NCBI GenBank assembly: GCA_964580995.1
Contig: CAZOMV010000047.1
Span: forward strand, 1-43,021
Source of the DNA: JAKJEP01 sp964580995
Lineage (GTDB): Bacteria; Planctomycetota; Phycisphaerae; Sedimentisphaerales; SM23-30
Reading direction: 5' to 3'
Length of the DNA stretch: 43,021 bases
This document shows, one piece after another, positions 1-7,435 of the stretch. Within the stretch, counting starts at the first letter, position 1, and each line of letters begins with the position of its first letter. The notes under the pieces were generated by a model. It was not told the DNA's origin. It was given only the letters and a program-made list of their open reading frames with translations, and did not search any database. The position numbers and the translations under genes were made by a program.

Positions 1-2
1 TG

Positions 3-575
3 GACGGTTCGCTGCACACGGAAGCAACCTCGTACCCGAAAAAGGGCTGGGCCAGTGCCCAGGTGGATGCGGATTTGGCCGTCCATGACTACCAGATCCA
101 GATCGGCGGGGGGGAAGACGGCTACTGGTCGCCCCCGCAGGCTTCCTTTGGGGCCTCCTGCTCGCTCGATTCGTCTGATGTTTATAAGCCTGTCTGGAAT
201 TACAGCTACGCTTCCAACTGGGACAAATCCTGGAGTATCGACAGCAACATCAGCGATAGAGACTCGTACAGCAATTCCGGCAAAACCACCGAAACCGGCG
301 ATTCGTTTCATTACCAGCAAGGCCTTTCGCTGGACACCGGGGAACTCTCCGTCACCCTGGAGGCGATCGTCGGCCATACCCTGGATTTCGACGCAAGCCT
401 GTATGTCTACGCCAATGCCAATAACAACGGCATGTCGTGGGCGGACTTCGACAACACCATGGTTTTTGACGTCACCTCCGCGGACGGCGCCAGCCTCAAC
501 TGGGCGATAGCGCCGGAACCGGCCACCCTCCTGCTGCTGGGCATGGGAGGCCTTCTTCTCAGCCGGAAAAAATAA
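3..575 (+). CDS. PEP-CTERM sorting-domain protein, 5' end outside window
   Basis: The reading frame is open from the first bases of the window, so this is the C-terminal 190 residues of a longer secreted protein. The last ~22 residues show a PEP-CTERM signal: the PEP triplet, a hydrophobic stretch rich in Leu and Gly, and a basic SRKK end. Such tails are cut and the protein exported to the surface or matrix by exosortase/archaeosortase-type systems. The rest is rich in Ser, Asp, Asn and aromatic residues, typical of a beta-rich extracellular domain, and shows no recognisable enzyme motif. A GTG at 63 could start translation but the frame continues upstream without a stop, so a start there is unlikely. 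Function beyond surface sorting is unknown. Confidence 0.85.
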   Translation, partial: DGSLHTEATSYPKKGWASAQVDADLAVHDYQIQIGGGEDGYWSPPQASFGASCSLDSSDVYKPVWNYSYASNWDKSWSIDSNISDRDSYSNSGKTTETGDSFHYQQGLSLDTGELSVTLEAIVGHTLDFDASLYVYANANNNGMSWADFDNTMVFDVTSADGASLNWAIAPEPATLLLLGMGGLLLSRKK

Positions 576-633
576 TCGCCTTTTTGCCCAACCAAGACAA
601 ACCCCATAACACCCCTCCCGCCTAGCCGGCAGG

Positions 634-654
634 GTCGGCAACTCGCTTGCCGAC
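634..654. repeat. Dispersed palindrome GTCGGCAA-loop-TTGCCGAC, copy 1
   Basis: Eight-base perfect arms (GTCGGCAA and TTGCCGAC) around the loop CTCGC. A near-identical copy with one arm mismatch lies at 2858-2878, and both are preceded by AGG. A looser relative is at about 1146 (GTCGGCAA then TTGCCTGC). Looks like a REP-type element of unknown role. Confidence 0.6.
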
Positions 655-919
655 CAACCTCGCGTCGTAATGGTGCAGGCCCGCCTGCCATTCCCGTTCT
701 GAGTTCAGCCTTTAGGCTGTCTTGCTCTTTCTCCGATTGCCACCTCCCATCTCGCTATGCTCGCTGGAAGGTACTCTTCAATTGTGCCACGGCCGCGATC
801 TTCTCTTCCGTCATTTTGTCGTCCTCAATAGACCATTCCACCACCCGACTGCCATTCCCGCGCAGAGCCTGCCCTCGACCTGATCGGGGGCGGGAATCCA
901 TCTTCTCTCTTCTCCTTCA

Positions 920-950
920 TTCGTAATTCGTAATTCGTAATTCGTAATTT
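920..950. repeat. (CGTAATT)n short tandem repeat
   Basis: Four head-to-tail units of CGTAATT. Degenerate runs of the same unit lie at about 985-1010 and 4511-4540, always in non-coding DNA. Confidence 0.75.
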
Positions 951-1180
951 CTTATGCGGGAATCCATCTTCTCTTCTTTTTCGTAATTTGTAATTCGTAT
1001 TTTATAATTTCCCCCGCCCCATTGGCCCCATAAGCCCCCTACGTCCCATCCTTCTCCCTGCCATTCTCACGCCCCTGTTTATCATTCCCTCACCCGCCGG
1101 TAATTCGACATTTTCAAATCCCAATATGTACTATATCATGTCCCGCGTCGGCAAACCAGTTGCCTGCACTACCTGACTTT

Positions 1181-1801
1181 TTAATACCCAAAATCATTTG
1201 GTGAGTCATTTTTTTTATTTTTCTTTGAGCGAAATTCTATTTGTATACCTTCTTTACTAAAAGATAAAATTAATTGCCCCATATAAATTTGAAAATCTTC
1301 AAGGTGCCCTTCAAGTTTAGTGACTTTAGCCGTATCAATTTGTAGATAAACAGACTTCTTTGCAGAAAATATCCTTCTTAAAACATTACTTGTTGAACAA
1401 ACCTTTATTTCAAGGCCGAATATCTTGCCTGCTGGATATCCTATACTATCTCCTTCATAATCCGATAAAATTTTTTGAATGGAGTCTCTATTGTCCACTA
1501 TATAACCTAATCTTGATAAATCGCACCAGTCAAATAAGAGATCAAAAATATCAATTTTTGCATATTCATCACCAATGGAGAAATTAACATATTCTTTATA
1601 AAATGTCTCAGAATTCTCCCTATTTTTCATCTTCAGCCAATCTATCATCAACTTTTCAGTTTCTAGGCATTCTTTAGTTCCTGCTATAATGCTTGATGTA
1701 CGATAACTGGCGGATTTATCCCGCAAAACGTCGTTTTTTATCTTCGAATAAATTTCTGAGTACAAGAATACGTTATGTCCCGAGATATTTATATAAGGCA
1801 T
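1181..1801 (-). CDS. Hypothetical protein, AT-rich, downstream of AbiGi
   Basis: This 206-residue protein is not recognised. It has no signal peptide or membrane segment and is rich in Lys, Ile and Ser, with a charged C-terminal tail (RSKKNKKND), so it is probably cytosolic. The start at 1801 is preceded by AAGGAG at nine-base spacing. The gene is clearly more AT-rich than the metabolic genes around it, as is its neighbour AbiGi, which suggests both were acquired by transfer. It lies 204 bp downstream of the AbiGi gene on the same strand, with its own TATAAT box and a palindrome in between. In a typical AbiG locus the second gene is the AbiGii toxin, but nothing here resembles a nucleotidyltransferase. 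It may be a cargo or defence gene, and no function can be assigned. Confidence 0.65.
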   Translation of the reverse strand: MPYINISGHNVFLYSEIYSKIKNDVLRDKSASYRTSSIIAGTKECLETEKLMIDWLKMKNRENSETFYKEYVNFSIGDEYAKIDIFDLLFDWCDLSRLGYIVDNRDSIQKILSDYEGDSIGYPAGKIFGLEIKVCSTSNVLRRIFSAKKSVYLQIDTAKVTKLEGHLEDFQIYMGQLILSFSKEGIQIEFRSKKNKKNDSPNDFGY

Positions 1802-1922
1802 TCTTTAGGCTCCTTCTATTATTTGTCCTGTAATCCTGTCTAAAATATTTTTTTCACCACGTAGAAAAGAAGAACACAAAAAATAATCCAGCCGCCTGTA
1901 GTTCGACATAAAAATCCCTGTT

Positions 1923-1953
1923 ATTATACTATGACAAACGTTTCCGATAACGT
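1923..1953 (-). promoter_or_regulatory. -10 box and LacI-like palindromic operator upstream of the 206-aa gene
   Basis: On the minus strand a perfect TATAAT occupies 1928-1923. Just upstream, at 1953-1938, is a 16-bp imperfect palindrome with ACGTT/AACGT arms around a central CG, the layout typical of LacI-family operators. It sits where a -35/spacer would be, and no good -35 hexamer is seen. The leader to the start codon would be about 115 nt. The regulator is not in the window. Confidence 0.4.
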
Positions 1954-2005
1954 TGCTTGACTAATTGAATCTTATGTATTGTGTTTTGCAATCATATTAT
2001 TTCTT

Positions 2006-2797
2006 TTATTCAACAAAATTTATTTGACCATAATAATTGGGGAAATCTTCTCGAAACTTTTTGGAATATTCCTTTGGTAAAATAATCCTTTCGACATTAT
2101 CTAAACCAAAGTCGAGGCTACCCAAAAGACGCCATTCCCTCTCAAAATAGAAGTTCTCTTTATCATCATCTTCAAGCGTATGGTCAAAAAATTTCATCCG
2201 ACTAAAAACATGAAAATACAAAAAAGCCTCTATTTGAAAGAGATCACCTAGGAGTGTTTTACTATTAAAATTAACATTGAATTTATCGCCTGGCTTTGAA
2301 GGATATTTATCACCAAGTTCTCCTTTTCTTATTTTCTCAAAAAAACATTTGCATACTTCGTGCATTTGGTCAAAACATCCTTTCTTTGTGTTACCCGGCG
2401 ATAGTCCACATTCCTCTATTGATTTTTCTGCGATGTAAAAAATTGGTGATCCCCCTTTTTGAGCAATAAACTTCTTATCAAAAGAAAGCCCAAAGAAACT
2501 ATAATTCTTCATGTGACGGCCAAGATCCTGAAGAGGTATATCACAAAAACAAATACCCATCGAATAATAAGCTTCATTACTGCTAATTGGCACATTAGGG
2601 TATTGAGTCAATTGAGGAATTATTCGCTGCTGATTTGGATGCGGAGTAAGCAAGCCATTCCTTAGGACATTTATTAAAATGGAATATTGTTTTTGAAATA
2701 CTTCTTCTTTTTTAACAAAAGGTTCTCGATGCTTAATGTTTCGACCAACAAAATGTGTTAATTCATTAGAAATATATCTCTGGTTTGATTTAAACAT
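2006..2797 (-). CDS. AbiGi-family abortive-infection antitoxin-like protein
   Basis: The 263-residue protein resembles the AbiGi family (antitoxin of the lactococcal AbiG phage-resistance pair). The N-terminus carries the family-like RYISNELTHFVG, followed by a long-conserved block with ICFCDIPLQDLGRHMKNY and FGLSFDKKFI, and a FEREWRLLG segment near the C-terminus. Its length suits the family. The start at 2797 is preceded by TTTGGAG at eight-base spacing. The gene is AT-rich and has no AbiGii nucleotidyltransferase beside it; the downstream neighbour on the same strand is an unknown 206-aa protein. Family placement is from recalled sequence pattern. A role in phage defence is inferred, and the protein may now be an orphan antitoxin or part of a different two-gene system. 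Confidence 0.7.
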   Translation of the reverse strand: MFKSNQRYISNELTHFVGRNIKHREPFVKKEEVFQKQYSILINVLRNGLLTPHPNQQRIIPQLTQYPNVPISSNEAYYSMGICFCDIPLQDLGRHMKNYSFFGLSFDKKFIAQKGGSPIFYIAEKSIEECGLSPGNTKKGCFDQMHEVCKCFFEKIRKGELGDKYPSKPGDKFNVNFNSKTLLGDLFQIEAFLYFHVFSRMKFFDHTLEDDDKENFYFEREWRLLGSLDFGLDNVERIILPKEYSKKFREDFPNYYGQINFVE

Positions 2798-2857
2798 ATC
2801 TATTCTCCAAATAATGTATGATAATGACTAATATAACAATCCGGGTAATCGGGTAGG

Positions 2858-2878
2858 GTCGGCAACTCGCTTGCTGAC
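2858..2878. repeat. Dispersed palindrome GTCGGCAA-loop-TTGCTGAC, copy 2
   Basis: Same 21-base element as at 634-654, with one substitution in the right arm. It lies just upstream of the AbiGi gene. Confidence 0.55.
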
Positions 2879-3150
2879 ACGAAACCTTATCATTTTTTCT
2901 TTTCCCAAACTCCAAAATCAAAACCTCCATTCCTGCCAATAATATTTTACCACAGAGGTCACAGAGATTCACAGAGAATATATATCCCATAATCTCATGT
3001 AAATCTCTTCGATGTTTATGTACATTTTTAAAATATCATTTCTGTTTGGCTTCTTGAACATAATCATTTAATCTGTCACCTATATATACTCTTCTTTTCT
3101 CCGTGATCTCTGTGTTCTGTGTGGTTAACTTTATTCGATTTTTCCCCAGT

Positions 3151-3239
3151 CTTACTTTCTCGCCCTGCCGCAGCGCCCGGCGGAAGCGTCATATTGCCTT
3201 CCCGCCTCGCGTCATATTCGCCGCATGCCGTGCCTGCCT
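3151..3239. repeat. 89-bp direct repeat, copy A
   Basis: Matches 3346-3434 without gaps over 89 positions, with about ten substitutions. Conserved core CGCAGCGCCC and GGAAGCGTC. A shorter, more decayed relative (GAAGCGCC then AGAAGCGTCA) is seen near 3927-3948. Confidence 0.8.
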
Positions 3240-3345
3240 TCGTGCCCTCGGTGTTCTTCGTGATTTAAATCTTTCTTAACTGTCTCCATTATATCTATCT
3301 CTTTTCTTTGCGCCTTTGCGCCTTCGCGGGATACTTTTGTAATCT

Positions 3346-3434
3346 CTCACTTTCTCGCCCCGCCGCAGCGCCCAGCGGAAGCGTCCTATTACCTTCCAGC
3401 CTCGCGTCGTGTTCGCCGCTGGCCGTGCCTGCCT
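3346..3434. repeat. 89-bp direct repeat, copy B
   Basis: Second copy of the repeat at 3151-3239, 195 bp downstream in the same orientation. The DNA between the copies is itself made of low-complexity phrases. Confidence 0.8.
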
Positions 3435-3618
3435 CTGTGGTTGACTTTCTCTTTTCCACCAAACGGCAATCCCTGCCAACTATATCTATTAACACCGCAT
3501 AATCTGACTTCGCTCTCCATTCTACTCCCTCCTCAATTCCCAACCAACAAAAATTTGTTTTCACCCAACCCTTCTTATTCGCGTGCATTCGCGCAGATTC
3601 GCGGTTTAAACTCTTTAA

Positions 3619-3719
3619 TTTGACGGAACTGCCAAAAGTCGATTTTAACTGCCAAAAACAGCCTGGCTCCCCAATAACAATTGGACGACGAGCTTTTGAC
3701 GCTGGCGTCTAATTTGGCA
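3619..3719. repeat. ~100-bp dispersed repeat, copy 1
   Basis: Begins TTTGACGGAAC and contains CTGGCTCCCCAATAACAA and GAGCTTTTGACGCTGGCG. The same blocks in the same order occur at 19551-19652. The ends are partly complementary (CCAAAAG near the left, CTTTTG near the right), so a stem-loop is possible. No ORF. Confidence 0.85.
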
Positions 3720-3750
3720 CCTTCCCACCTTTCGTACTTTTTTGTCCCCT

Positions 3751-3800
3751 TATCCGTGCCAGTCCGTGCCAGTCCGTGTGAGTCCGTGTTAGTCCGTGCC
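3751..3800. repeat. Five 10-bp tandem units, AGTCCGTGCC type
   Basis: Five consecutive units of exactly ten bases (first one TATCCGTGCC, then AGTCCGTG followed by CC, TG, TT, CC). Ten bases is close to one helical turn. No coding role is likely because ten is not a multiple of three and no gene spans it. Confidence 0.85.
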
Positions 3801-4442
3801 TCCCATTTACCAATTTTAATCCAGGCAATCGGGATAATCTTCCCCACCGGATAGACCATCGCAGCAATCACCGGCAGCGTCGAAATGTATTTATTAGTGT
3901 CCGGTCCTTTCATGCCGTGCCACAACGAAGCGCCTAACAGAAGCGTCATGGGGTAAAATGTCCGCGTCGTGAGAAAAGCCTCTCGGCTTCGCGGCGTAAA
4001 AATGAGTTTTTTGGCCCTTCACTTTTATATATGTTTTACTCATGTTTTCTATATGTTTTGCTATACTTTTATATCATTTTCTTCATGTTATATTACACTT
4101 TATTCAACTTTTACCTAATCGTTACATCTTAACATTTTTTTACCCATCTTACCCATTTTTACCATGATTTCCGGCCATTCCAACTAATCAAAATTCAACA
4201 TAAAAATAATATATTCATCTGCAATATAATCACTTATACAACTTTGCCGCGACCAGCGGGCCCGTCAAAAGCGGCAGGAGATCGCGGCGAAAGTGGTGCA
4301 AAATTGCCTGTCCCCTGATTCAACATTTAACATCTTACCTAATCGTTAAATTTTACCAAAAATGCCCCTACATCTTATCCATTTACTACAAATTAACATA
4401 GTTATAGGACGTCATCCAAGCCCATTTCCCACGTATAATAAG

Positions 4443-4493
4443 GACTTACATCATTTTCCCGTCCCCAAAAATAACGACTTACAGCATTTTCCC
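4443..4493. repeat. Pair of direct repeats GACTTACA(T/G)CATTTTCCC
   Basis: Two 18-base copies at 4443-4460 and 4476-4493, differing at one position and 33 bp apart, in non-coding DNA upstream of the aminopeptidase gene. Confidence 0.6.
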
Positions 4494-4657
4494 AATGGTC
4501 TTTTTTTTCCGTAACTCGTAATTTGTAATTCGTAATTTCTCCCCCCCCAGCCTAAACCATCCCCTTTTTTTTACATTTGCCAAATACAAATCCGTCCGCT
4601 CCCATTCGCCTCGACAATCTCCTCCATTAATTCCCTATCCATCGCAAAATTAAGCAC

Positions 4658-4686
4658 TTGTCAACTCTTCTCCCCATAGCTATAGT
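4658..4686 (+). promoter_or_regulatory. Sigma70-like promoter of the aminopeptidase gene
   Basis: TTGTCA at 4658-4663 and TATAGT at 4681-4686 are separated by exactly 17 bp. Predicted transcription would start near 4693, giving a short leader of about 40 nt to the ATG at 4733. Confidence 0.65.
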
Positions 4687-4732
4687 ATGAGCCAAAAACA
4701 AATACATCATTACTATCGAAAGGAGTACATAA

Positions 4733-6262
4733 ATGGCCAAAGAGCCTAAAATTACAGTCGCGGTCAACACCACGGATCTGGCAAAATTCAAAGGGGACCT
4801 GCTGGCAATCTCATTACTTGAGGATAACAAACAACTTACGAACGAATACAAATCTTTGGATCGCTCGCTCAATTCCGCCCTCACCCACCTGCTCAAGCTC
4901 GGCGATTTCAAAGGCAAAGCCAACGAAACCACCGTCCTCTATCCAACCGGCAAATCCCTGTGCCAGCGAATCCTGGTGGTCGGGCTTGGCAAACGTAAAG
5001 ATCTGAAAATAAATACCTTACGTCAAGCAGCCGGCACCGCCTTCCGCCAGGCAACCAAGCTGGGCGCCGCCCGCTGCGGTCTGGCCCTCCACTTCTCAGC
5101 CGCATCAGAAAAACTCGATCCCGAACAAATCGCCCAGGTCCTCACCGAAGGCGCCATCTTCGGCAGCTATAATTACAAAGATCACATATCCATAAGTTCC
5201 GATACTCCAAAGGCTTCGGCGCCAGCCAGCCTGACCATCCTCGAACCGGACCCCCGCCGGGCCGCAAAAATGAAAAAAGGCGCTGCCGTCGGCCAGATCA
5301 TCGCCGCCGCCCAGAATCGCGCCCGCATGATCGCCAACCGCCCCGGCTGCGAGATCAACCCCCCCCTCCTGGCCAAAGAAGCCCAAAAATTCGCCCGCGA
5401 AGCTGGTATCCAATGTACCATTTTCGACGAAAAAAAACTGGCCAAAATGAAAATGAACGCCATCCTGGCCGTCGGCAGCGGCTCCGCCAGCAAACCGCGC
5501 CTAACAATACTGAAATACAACGGCCGCAAAGGCAAAAAAGGCATGGTTGACGTGGTCGTGGTCGGCAAGGCCATTACCTTCGACAGCGGCGGCCTGAGCC
5601 TCAAACCCTCCGAAAACATGGAATCCATGAAGTTCGATAAATCCGGCGGCTGCAACACGATAGCCATTCTCACCGCGGCCGCCCGCCTCAAACTTCCCCT
5701 GAATATCGTCGGCTTGATCCCCAGCGCCGAGAACCTGCCCTCCCACACCAGCTACCGCCCCGGCGATATCATCACCACCTACAGCGGCAAAACCATTGAG
5801 GTTCAGAACACCGACGCCGAAGGCCGAATCATTTTAAGTGACGCCCTAGCCTATGCCGCCGAAATGAAACCCAAAGCCATCATCGATATGGCCACCCTGA
5901 CCGGTGCCTGCATGGTCGCCCTGGGCTATCATAACGCCGGCCTGTTCGGCAATAATGACACCCTCAAACTGCAACTTCAGGCAGCCGCCCAGTTTAGCGG
6001 CGAGCCGGTCTGGGCCATGCCCAGCGGACCGGAATATCTGGAACAAATGAAAAGCAAAGTCGCCGACCTGAAAAATGTAGGTGGGCGGCCCGGAGGTTCC
6101 TGCACAGCCGCGGCCTTTCTCGGAGAATTTGTCGGCGATGTTCCCTGGGCACATATCGACATTGCCGCCACCGCCGATGCCGACCAGGAAAAACCCTACC
6201 GCACCCACGGCGCCACCGGTTACGCCGTCCGCCTGGTTCTGGAGTATCTGCGTGGATTATAA
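4733..6262 (+). CDS. pepA: Leucyl aminopeptidase, M17 family
   Basis: A 509-residue cytosolic metallo-aminopeptidase that removes N-terminal residues from peptides. The C-terminal catalytic domain (about residues 190-509) shows all family metal ligands and catalytic residues: K279 and D284 in GKAITFDSGG, K291 in LKPS, D302, and D361, E363 and R365 in NTDAEGR. The N-terminal ~170 residues are the macrodomain-like region of M17 enzymes. Length is normal for the family. The start at 4733 is supported by AAAGGAG eight bases upstream and by the promoter just before it. It stands alone, and its stop lies 3 bp from the end of the convergent AraC-type gene, leaving no room for a separate terminator. 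PepA homologues sometimes bind DNA in transcription or recombination; nothing here speaks for that. Confidence 0.95.
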   Translation: MAKEPKITVAVNTTDLAKFKGDLLAISLLEDNKQLTNEYKSLDRSLNSALTHLLKLGDFKGKANETTVLYPTGKSLCQRILVVGLGKRKDLKINTLRQAAGTAFRQATKLGAARCGLALHFSAASEKLDPEQIAQVLTEGAIFGSYNYKDHISISSDTPKASAPASLTILEPDPRRAAKMKKGAAVGQIIAAAQNRARMIANRPGCEINPPLLAKEAQKFAREAGIQCTIFDEKKLAKMKMNAILAVGSGSASKPRLTILKYNGRKGKKGMVDVVVVGKAITFDSGGLSLKPSENMESMKFDKSGGCNTIAILTAAARLKLPLNIVGLIPSAENLPSHTSYRPGDIITTYSGKTIEVQNTDAEGRIILSDALAYAAEMKPKAIIDMATLTGACMVALGYHNAGLFGNNDTLKLQLQAAAQFSGEPVWAMPSGPEYLEQMKSKVADLKNVGGRPGGSCTAAAFLGEFVGDVPWAHIDIAATADADQEKPYRTHGATGYAVRLVLEYLRGL

Positions 6263-6265
6263 TTT

Positions 6266-7183
6266 CTAAGTTCTTCCAGCGGCAGTATTTCGGAGCTTCT
6301 CCTGATACTGCCGCCGGAAGGCCTGGGGGGTCAGGCCGGTCTTTTTCTTGAAAATCTTCGTGAAATACGAACTGGACTCGAATCCCAGATCAAAGGCGAT
6401 TTCCTTGTTCGATCTGCCGGAATAACTTAGCATCCGGCAGGCCCGCTGAATCCGCAGTTGCATCTGATATTGTATGGGCGAAAGCCCGATATATTGTTTA
6501 AACATCCGCCGGAACCACGAATATCCCAGCTTCAAATCCCGTGCCAACTGCTGAGGATTCAGTGGTGAAGTTACGTGATTCAGGATAAAAAACCGTGCCT
6601 TTTGTATCGATTTTTCGATCTCTTTATCCGCGGCCACTTTATGATTCCTAACCGCATAGGCATGTGCCAGAATTTGAATCGTCAGGCTGGAGATAATCGG
6701 CTGGCATCCCACCCGTCCGGTCTGAATGGTCTCGTAAATCAGTATAAACTGCTTCAACAGATCTTCATTATATCCCACATTCAGAACCGGCTGGTCGGGG
6801 GATAGACATTTTCTTTCCAGAAGCTCCCTCGGATAATACCCATTAAATCCCACCCAATATTCATCCCACCCGGTCTTCCGCAGCGGCTTGTATCGATGCC
6901 ATACATTCGGGAATAACAGAAGAATGGTACCGGCCTTGATTTTTTTACGGACATGAACCGACTCGAAAACCCCCTCCCCGCGAGTAATGTAAATAACCTG
7001 AAATTCCTGTAAGACCCGACCCTGCTGCCACGTAAAAAGGTAATCCCGCGGGTGCCTGCCCGGCGGATAATCAGTATGCGGCCCCACCCGGGTATAACCG
7101 GCATCCAGCACCTGGATACCCCAGTCCAGATCCTGCGATGTCACGGTCAGATATTCAGTAAAATGGTGCGATTTTTTATTCAT
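6266..7183 (-). CDS. AraC-family transcriptional regulator
   Basis: The 305-residue protein has an N-terminal cupin-like effector-binding region (about residues 20-160, including HTDYPPGRHPRDYLF and VWHRYKP) and a C-terminal double helix-turn-helix of the AraC/XylS type (about 200-300), with NPQQLARDLKLGYSWFRRMF and the second helix region IAFDLGFESSSYFTKIFKK followed by GLTPQAFR. It is transcribed divergently from the five-gene glycan operon starting at 7436, with a 252-bp shared control region, so it most likely senses a sugar from that glycan and activates the operon. This link is inferred from position. The start at 7183 (MNKKSHHF) is the first ATG and gives a normal family length. Confidence 0.9.
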   Translation of the reverse strand: MNKKSHHFTEYLTVTSQDLDWGIQVLDAGYTRVGPHTDYPPGRHPRDYLFTWQQGRVLQEFQVIYITRGEGVFESVHVRKKIKAGTILLLFPNVWHRYKPLRKTGWDEYWVGFNGYYPRELLERKCLSPDQPVLNVGYNEDLLKQFILIYETIQTGRVGCQPIISSLTIQILAHAYAVRNHKVAADKEIEKSIQKARFFILNHVTSPLNPQQLARDLKLGYSWFRRMFKQYIGLSPIQYQMQLRIQRACRMLSYSGRSNKEIAFDLGFESSSYFTKIFKKKTGLTPQAFRRQYQEKLRNTAAGRT

Positions 7184-7435
7184 CTTTCCGTGTCATATAA
7201 TACCATAAAACTGTCATCCGTTCCATTGCCTTTTCATTACCCACCATATGGTTTCTGGCTATAATATTAGCAATATTCTCAAATAGTGTTCGTAAAATGG
7301 AATATAAACGATGGACTATCAAATTCGACAGGCAAAATCGCGTAAAAACCTGTACCTTTCCCGCTACCAAAAGTGAGCCGAAAAGCACGTAAAACCTTGG
7401 CGGCAACCGCCTAACCAATGAATTAAAGGAAATTT
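7184..7435. promoter_or_regulatory. Divergent control region between AraC gene and glycan operon
   Basis: A perfect TATAAT lies at 7260-7265 on the plus strand but with only a poor -35 match (TTACCC) 17 bp upstream, as expected for an activator-dependent promoter. Repeated TGTCAT words (near 7192 and 7212) and an ACAGG/CCTGT inverted pair (7328-7332 and 7349-7353) are possible regulator sites. None can be assigned to the AraC protein from sequence alone. Confidence 0.35.

Larger units (their letters stand above)
576..1180. other. Non-coding stretch with short repeats
   Basis: No convincing gene lies here. It holds a perfect small palindrome at 634-654, a four-unit run of the 7-mer CGTAATT near 920-950, and a duplicated phrase (GCGGGAATCCATCTTCTC at about 891 and 957) followed each time by CGTAATT-type units. 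The short ORFs crossing it have no family resemblance. Confidence 0.6.
2798..4657. other. 1.9-kb non-coding, repeat-rich region
   Basis: No supportable gene. It holds phrase-like low-complexity repeats (CACAGAG units near 2950, CTGTG/GTGTT units near 3100, TTTGCGCC units near 3308, TTCGCG units near 3580), an 89-bp direct repeat, five 10-bp tandem units, one copy of a ~100-bp dispersed repeat, and AT-rich DNA from about 4010 to 4230. A hydrophobic minus-strand segment near 3840-3950 may be the remains of a membrane-protein gene. The whole block reads like decayed intergenic DNA with several families of repeated oligonucleotides. Confidence 0.6.

Noticed and set aside
920..3800. Possible CRISPR array from the repeated short words
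   Set aside because: Units are short, adjacent or irregularly spaced, with no uniform spacers and no cas genes.
3575..3949. A 124-codon minus-strand ORF beginning MTLLLGASLWHGMKG with a hydrophobic stretch near its start
   Set aside because: The first ~50 codons could be the tail of a lost membrane protein, but the rest translates the 10-bp tandem repeat and the dispersed repeat. No family resemblance and no clear ribosome-binding site.
3900..3960. Sequence GCGCCTAAC near 3930 resembling an integron attC core, with AT-rich single genes nearby
   Set aside because: No matching inverse core at the right distance, no integrase, and the AbiGi and 206-aa genes are not bounded by two such sites.
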